From: Granulicella sp. S190
Lineage (GTDB): Bacteria > Acidobacteriota > Terriglobia > Terriglobales > Acidobacteriaceae
Length of the DNA stretch: 64,000 bases
Assembly (NCBI RefSeq): GCF_009766095.1
Contig: NZ_LMUD01000007.1
Location: 86,809 to 150,808 of the forward strand
Direction: 5' to 3'
Below, in pieces: positions 59,827-64,000 of the stretch (its first letter is position 1; every line of letters starts with the position of its first letter). Position numbers and translations under genes: made by a program. The notes under the pieces were generated by a model. The model was given only the letters and a program-made list of their open reading frames with translations, was not told the origin of the DNA and ran no database searches.

Positions 59827-60861
59827 CTAAGGTCGCTCCAGCAGAACACTCCAGATCGCACTATCCTCCTGGCCCAGAACCCACGCGCAGATTCCCTGCA
59901 GATGTTGTTCCTTGGCCAGGTTGTAACGATCGGCGAAGCCACGCTTCTCGGTGTAAAAGATCCACTCTCTCATCTGGTCGCGATAGAAAAAGAAGTAAGC
60001 AGTGTGATCCTGTGAGTCCCACTGCTCTTGGCCGTTGTAGGTATCGCGCAACGTCTGAGAGTCGATCGCGCTGATATAGTCGGCAGTGATATTTGGCTTC
60101 TGATCCTTGTCGTTTGCGCCTGGGTCACCGGCGTACCAGTGATAGCCATAAAGCGCGATCCCGAGCGACAGCTTTTCCTTGGGAACAAACTTCAGAGCAT
60201 ACTCCAGATTCTCATTCGTCCACATCCACCCGCCCACTGGTCCCGGAGTCGTCCATCGCGTGTGCTGATCGTAAGTCATCAGGCACAGCAGATCCACGGA
60301 TTCGCCAATCGCCTTCAGATCAAACACGCCGCGCCAGTCCGCGAAGATCCACCTGCTGAAAGCGCCGTGACCAGGATGACCAGGCGCGTTCGGAACCACG
60401 GCAATCTGCAGTTGCAGATGCTCTCGATGCATCGCGTCGGCAATGCGTTTCACTGTAGCCGTAAGCGCATCCCTGTCGGTCCACGAGATATCTTCAAAGT
60501 CCAGCTGAAAGCCGTCATAGCCATTCTGCTTGCACTCTGAGATCAGCGACCCGATCAGCGCCGTCTGCGCTTTGTCGCTGGTTAGCAGCGAGTGGACTCC
60601 GGTCTTGTCGAAGATCGCGACAATGGGAACCAGCGAGATGTGGCGCTGCTTCACCACGCGCACAACGCTCGGATCCGGCTCGCCGTACACCAGCCCATTC
60701 GCATCCACACCATACCAGGTCGGCACGATGATATCGATCTTGGTCTGATGCTCCATGAAGTCGCGAACCGAATCCGGATGATCAGTCATATAAAACAACG
60801 TCTTGGTCTGCGCAAAGACAGTTGGCACAACAAGAAATAGGCAGAGCAAAAACTTCGTCAT
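59827..60861 (-). CDS. Secreted GH18 glycoside hydrolase
   Basis: This 344-residue protein has a short signal peptide (MTKFLLCLFLVVPTVFAQ) and a GH18 barrel of the spore-germination/YaaH-like type. The catalytic DxxDxDxE appears as GFQLDFEDISW with the preceding Asp. The following MTYDQHTRW is the typical barrel strand with substrate Tyr/Asp. Members act as chitinases, N-acetylglucosaminidases, peptidoglycan-type hydrolases or endo-beta-N-acetylglucosaminidases. The neighbouring GH92 and GH125 mannosidases favour release or trimming of N-glycan-type or mannan substrates, but this is inferred from context. It lies 46 bases after the GH92 stop on the same strand, so co-transcription is likely. 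Confidence 0.88.
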   Translation of the reverse strand: MTKFLLCLFLVVPTVFAQTKTLFYMTDHPDSVRDFMEHQTKIDIIVPTWYGVDANGLVYGEPDPSVVRVVKQRHISLVPIVAIFDKTGVHSLLTSDKAQTALIGSLISECKQNGYDGFQLDFEDISWTDRDALTATVKRIADAMHREHLQLQIAVVPNAPGHPGHGAFSRWIFADWRGVFDLKAIGESVDLLCLMTYDQHTRWTTPGPVGGWMWTNENLEYALKFVPKEKLSLGIALYGYHWYAGDPGANDKDQKPNITADYISAIDSQTLRDTYNGQEQWDSQDHTAYFFFYRDQMREWIFYTEKRGFADRYNLAKEQHLQGICAWVLGQEDSAIWSVLLERP

Positions 60862-60907
60862 CGAGGCCTCACTTCAAGAGCTAAAGCAAACAGGAAAAGG
60901 CAAACCG

Positions 60908-63256
60908 TTAAGCGCCCTCCAGCGTCAACGAAGGCGGCACATCCACCGGCTGCGATCCAAACTCCATATTCGGCTCAGCTCCCATCTCAAACACGATGCG
61001 CGCCCCGTTCGCGATATCGCGATGGTTAAACCACGACTTCGTGTATGGTTTGCCGTTGAAGTTGACCGATTGAAGGTACTGATCCGTCGCCGATTTGCGA
61101 TGCGCAACAACCTCAAGCTTCTTTCCGTTGCCGAGGTTCACTGTCACTTCGTCAAACAGCGGCGACCCGAAGATATAGTTACCGCTCACCGGATCGACCG
61201 AATAGAAACCCATCGCACTCATGATGTACCAGGCGGACATCTGCCCCACATCCTCATTGCCTTGCAGCCCATCCGGAAGCGCGGCGTACATCTTCTCCAT
61301 CAGCATGCGCACCCGTGCCTGCGTCTTGTAAGGCTGGCCCGCGTAGGCATACAGATACGCAATATGGTGCGAAGGCTCGTTGCCATGCGCATACTGGCCC
61401 ACCAGTCCCGCAATATCCGGCGGAGCATCGGCCGGCAGCGTCGACGGCTGATCGAACAACTCATCCAGCTTCGCAAGAAACTGCTTCTGCCCGCCAAGAA
61501 TCTCAATCAGGCCGGCAGCGTCATGCTGAATCCCAAACGTGGTCTGCCATGAGTTCGACTCCGTAAAGTCGCGCCACTTCTTGCTCGTCCCCATCTCGAT
61601 AGGATTGAATGGCCCAGCCCACTCGCCATTCGCCAGCTTGGGCCGTGCAAAGTTGATCGACTTGTCATAGTAGTTGCGATAGTTGCGCGACCGCTCCACC
61701 AGCATCGTCGCATCCTCTGCATGGCCAAGCTTCTTCGCAACATGCGCGATCGACCAATCGTCGTAGCAATACTCAAAGGTCTTGCTCACCGACTCCTCTT
61801 CGAGATCGCAGGGAATGTATCCCGTCGTACGGTAATAACCCAGCCCGCGATAGTCATCCACCATCGCGCGTTTCATCATCACCTTGTAAGCGCGCTCGTA
61901 GTCCACACCTGCAATGCCTTTATTACAAGCCTCTGCAATCACGGCAGCGGAGTGATAGCCCGTCATCGTTCCCGTCTCGCAGCCCTGCAGCGGCCACACA
62001 GGCATTCCCGCCGGACTCTCCTCCGCCATGCGAATCAGCGCATTCGCAAAGTCAGGCACTCGATCCGCCGTCATCAGCGTGTACAGTGGATGGGCCGCCC
62101 GATACGTATCCCACAGCGAAAACGCAGTGTAGTTCCGCTGTCCGCCCTGCAGTTGATGGATCTGCTTATCCATCCCGCGGTAGCGTCCGTCCACATCGTC
62201 GAACAGCGACGGTCCCACACAAGCGTGATACAGCGCCGCATAAAAAATCTTCCGATGCGTCTCGTTCTCTGTCTTGATGCTGATTCGTGTGAGCTGCTGA
62301 TTCCACTTCTCGCGCGCACTGCGGCGAACTTTCTCAAACTCCCATGCTGGAATCTCAGCCTTCAAATTATTCGCCGCAGACTCTGCGCTCACGCCGGAGA
62401 TGCCGGTCTTCACCAGAATCACCGGGCTCTTGGCCGTATCGAAGAACAGGACGCACTTCAGAGACTTGCCCGTAATCGGCTGCGTCCCCGCTGGAACCTC
62501 CGCGCCCTCCTGGTAGAAGACGACTCGCATCGGCTGCTGCGAAAACTGCATCGTGAAGAAGATCTGCCGCCCATCGCCCCAAGCCTTGGTAGTGTGTCCT
62601 CCTGCGAGCATATCCGGCGCCGGCCGGCCAAGCGAAGCCGTCACCACGGAGGACTGACCGTTCGTGGCATAACTGTGATCCAGGTCGACGATGATGTGGC
62701 CAGACTTCGCAGCATCCTTGCCCGTAGGAAAGCTGTAGCGATGCAGACCGGCGCGCTCCGTGGCCGTCAGCTCCGCGTGAATGTCATAGTCCTTCAGCAA
62801 TACGGAGTAGTAGCCCGGCTCAGCATGCTCGTCTGCGTGGTCAAAGCGTGAACGATAACCAGCATCGGGATTACTCCGCGGACCCGGCACAATCTTTGAC
62901 TCGCCCGTCCCAGGCATCACCAGAAAGTCCAGCAGATCTCCACACCCAGTTCCGCTCAGGTGTGTATGGCTGAAGCCCATGATCGACGTATCTGAGATGT
63001 GATAGCCGGAGCACCAGTCCCACTGATCGTTGAATGTGTCCGGACTAAGTTGTACCGCACCAAACGGCACCGTCGCTCCAGGAAAAGTGTGCCCATGTCC
63101 CCCAGTGCCAATCTTGATATCGACCAGCGCAGCAGCGTCGAACGTTGCATCACCCTTTGCAGAACCGTGGACGACCTTACCGAATGCACTATTCTCCGTT
63201 GCACCCACCGCACAAACCGCCGAGACACCGCCAAGGAACGTTCTTCTGGAAATCAT
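60908..63256 (-). CDS. Tat-exported GH92 alpha-mannosidase
   Basis: This 782-residue GH92 exo-alpha-mannosidase (alpha-1,2, -1,3 or -1,4) is calcium dependent and common in mannan and N-glycan degraders. It has a Tat signal (SRRTFLGG). The N-terminal beta-sandwich carries VDIKIGTGGHGHTFPGATVP, FGAVQLSPDTFNDQWDWCSG and GFSHTHLSGTGCGDLLDFLV. The catalytic helical barrel has the family motifs FSLWDTYRAAHPLYTLMTAD, YHSAAVIAEAC and GNEPSHHIAYLYAYAGQPYK. It ends with GNEDVGQMSAWYIMSAMGFY. Residue specificity cannot be assigned. It is divergent from GH125, and the 223-bp gap holds both promoters. Confidence 0.94.
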   Translation of the reverse strand: MISRRTFLGGVSAVCAVGATENSAFGKVVHGSAKGDATFDAAALVDIKIGTGGHGHTFPGATVPFGAVQLSPDTFNDQWDWCSGYHISDTSIMGFSHTHLSGTGCGDLLDFLVMPGTGESKIVPGPRSNPDAGYRSRFDHADEHAEPGYYSVLLKDYDIHAELTATERAGLHRYSFPTGKDAAKSGHIIVDLDHSYATNGQSSVVTASLGRPAPDMLAGGHTTKAWGDGRQIFFTMQFSQQPMRVVFYQEGAEVPAGTQPITGKSLKCVLFFDTAKSPVILVKTGISGVSAESAANNLKAEIPAWEFEKVRRSAREKWNQQLTRISIKTENETHRKIFYAALYHACVGPSLFDDVDGRYRGMDKQIHQLQGGQRNYTAFSLWDTYRAAHPLYTLMTADRVPDFANALIRMAEESPAGMPVWPLQGCETGTMTGYHSAAVIAEACNKGIAGVDYERAYKVMMKRAMVDDYRGLGYYRTTGYIPCDLEEESVSKTFEYCYDDWSIAHVAKKLGHAEDATMLVERSRNYRNYYDKSINFARPKLANGEWAGPFNPIEMGTSKKWRDFTESNSWQTTFGIQHDAAGLIEILGGQKQFLAKLDELFDQPSTLPADAPPDIAGLVGQYAHGNEPSHHIAYLYAYAGQPYKTQARVRMLMEKMYAALPDGLQGNEDVGQMSAWYIMSAMGFYSVDPVSGNYIFGSPLFDEVTVNLGNGKKLEVVAHRKSATDQYLQSVNFNGKPYTKSWFNHRDIANGARIVFEMGAEPNMEFGSQPVDVPPSLTLEGA

Positions 63257-63479
63257 GTTGCTCCATCAAAGTCGAATTTATAAATCATCGAAGCTGGAAG
63301 GCAGCCGCATGCGGCAACCTCGTAGTGATTGACGTAGACTAGACCGAATAGAGGGAGCGTTCGATCACAATACTGATTGTATTAGAACTAAAAAATCAGC
63401 ACTGTGAGATACCGCCTTCCGAAAATCTTCGACCCTCTTAACTTTCAACAGACTCAAAAAGAAGCTTTCGTGGACAGGA
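63257..63479. promoter_or_regulatory. Divergent control region between GH92 and GH125
   Basis: This 223-bp gap between divergent genes is AT-rich, with an inverted repeat AATAC-TGATT-GTATT at 63369-63383 that could bind a regulator. Both start regions lie here, but I cannot assign -35 and -10 boxes with confidence. Confidence 0.4.
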
Positions 63480-64000
63480 ATGACAAACACAACCATCACA
63501 CGTCGTGAGATGCTGCGAGTCGCTACCGCAGCCGCAGCCGTCACCACACTGCGACCGTCAACTCTTCTGGCGGGCACGCCTGTGTCATTCCCCTCCAGGC
63601 GTTCCGCCTCGCAGGATCGGAAGTTTCACAGCGCCGCCGTCGAGACCTACCTCTCAGACGTGAGCCGCGTCATCACCGACCCCGAGCTGGCCTGGCTCTT
63701 TGAAAACTGCTACCCCAACACGCTTGACACGACCATCGAGTTCGGCACCTTTGCAGGCAAGCCGGACACCGCCGTCATCACCGGAGATATTCCGGCTATG
63801 TGGTTGCGCGATTCGTCAGCTCAAGTGTGGCCGTACCTCTCTCTCGCGGCAAAAGATACACAACTCCGCCGAATGCTCGAGGGTGTCATCCGCAGGCAGG
63901 CAAGATGCATCCTCATCGACCCCTACGCCAACGCATTCATGGCTAATCTCGACGCGCCGTCTCTCGAGTGGAGTAGAACCGACTCGACCGACATGAAACG
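63480..64000 (+). CDS. GH125 exo-alpha-1,6-mannosidase, 5' part (runs off the window)
   Basis: A frame from the ATG at 63480 runs open to the window end (173 residues seen; the full family is about 430-490). It has a twin-arginine signal region (TITRREMLRVATAAAAVTTL). The GH125 (DUF1237) N-terminal block follows: LSDVSRVITDPELAWLFENC, ITGDIPAMWLRDSSAQVWPY, IRRQARCILIDPYANAFMAN and the beginning of the catalytic region (WSRTDSTDMK). GH125 enzymes cleave alpha-1,6-linked mannose. An AGGA lies directly before the ATG. It is divergent from GH92, with which it probably shares a substrate. Confidence 0.92.
   Translation, partial: MTNTTITRREMLRVATAAAAVTTLRPSTLLAGTPVSFPSRRSASQDRKFHSAAVETYLSDVSRVITDPELAWLFENCYPNTLDTTIEFGTFAGKPDTAVITGDIPAMWLRDSSAQVWPYLSLAAKDTQLRRMLEGVIRRQARCILIDPYANAFMANLDAPSLEWSRTDSTDMK

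Overview
The window reads as chromosomal DNA of a soil-type Acidobacteriota, most likely family Acidobacteriaceae (Granulicella/Edaphobacter/Terriglobus-like). This is inferred from family content. There are two 'VWFA-related' secreted proteins, a roughly 1,080-residue Oar-like TonB-dependent receptor with an N-terminal carboxypeptidase-regulatory domain, many secreted glycoside hydrolases, codons strongly ending in C or G, and short dispersed intergenic repeats with the core TCATCCCGTAGGGATCTG. I recognise no rRNA, tRNA, transposase, integrase, phage gene or CRISPR array.

Layout. 1-6400: intergenic repeats, a divergent Lgt-like membrane protein overlapping an RluA-type pseudouridine synthase, a VWFA protein, two exported proteins of unknown function, then a decayed stretch with a repeat. 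6400-12800: adenosine-deaminase family enzyme, amino-acid permease (apparently CTG-started), a 51-residue basic protein, PcrA/UvrD helicase and a small exported protein. 12970-20900: a LOG-family protein, then a long leftward set holding assimilatory sulfate reduction (cysD-cysN-cysH plus a TauE-type exporter). A 23-codon leader with three consecutive Cys codons precedes cysD. Behind it come an orphan oligopeptide-type ABC ATPase, a second TauE-type exporter, a DUF971 protein and a DUF3050 protein. 21100-32900: TonB-dependent receptor, secreted GH3 glucosidase with PA14, a second VWFA protein coupled to a 1050-residue secreted unknown, and an EfpL/YeiP-type elongation factor. 32950-41150: PfkB kinase, an HGSNAT-like acetyltransferase next to a GH89 alpha-N-acetylglucosaminidase, a 34-residue membrane peptide, a sugar transporter, a LacI regulator and myo-inositol oxygenase behind a perfect 28-bp palindromic operator. 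41200-49100: stress and small-metabolism genes (DUF892, DUF1348, ArsR regulator, two SDRs, GH27, CorA, DUF899, VOC). 49100-50250: hairpins, a second copy of a G-rich repeat and a frameshifted zinc-motif gene. 50250-59820: MocR regulator, Tat-exported sugar isomerase-like protein, TetR regulator and a complete RND efflux system. 59820-64000: GH18, GH92 and the start of GH125, a probable mannose-rich glycan degradation set.

Main points of interest are the sulfur locus (Cys-codon attenuator candidate, plus a CysN whose C-terminal APS-kinase domain looks decayed next to an iron-sulfur APS reductase), the inositol-oxygenase regulon with its peptide gene and operators, the GH89/HGSNAT pair, and several short or non-ATG genes that automatic calling would miss. 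Functions are assigned from recognised motifs and family memory; no database search was run.
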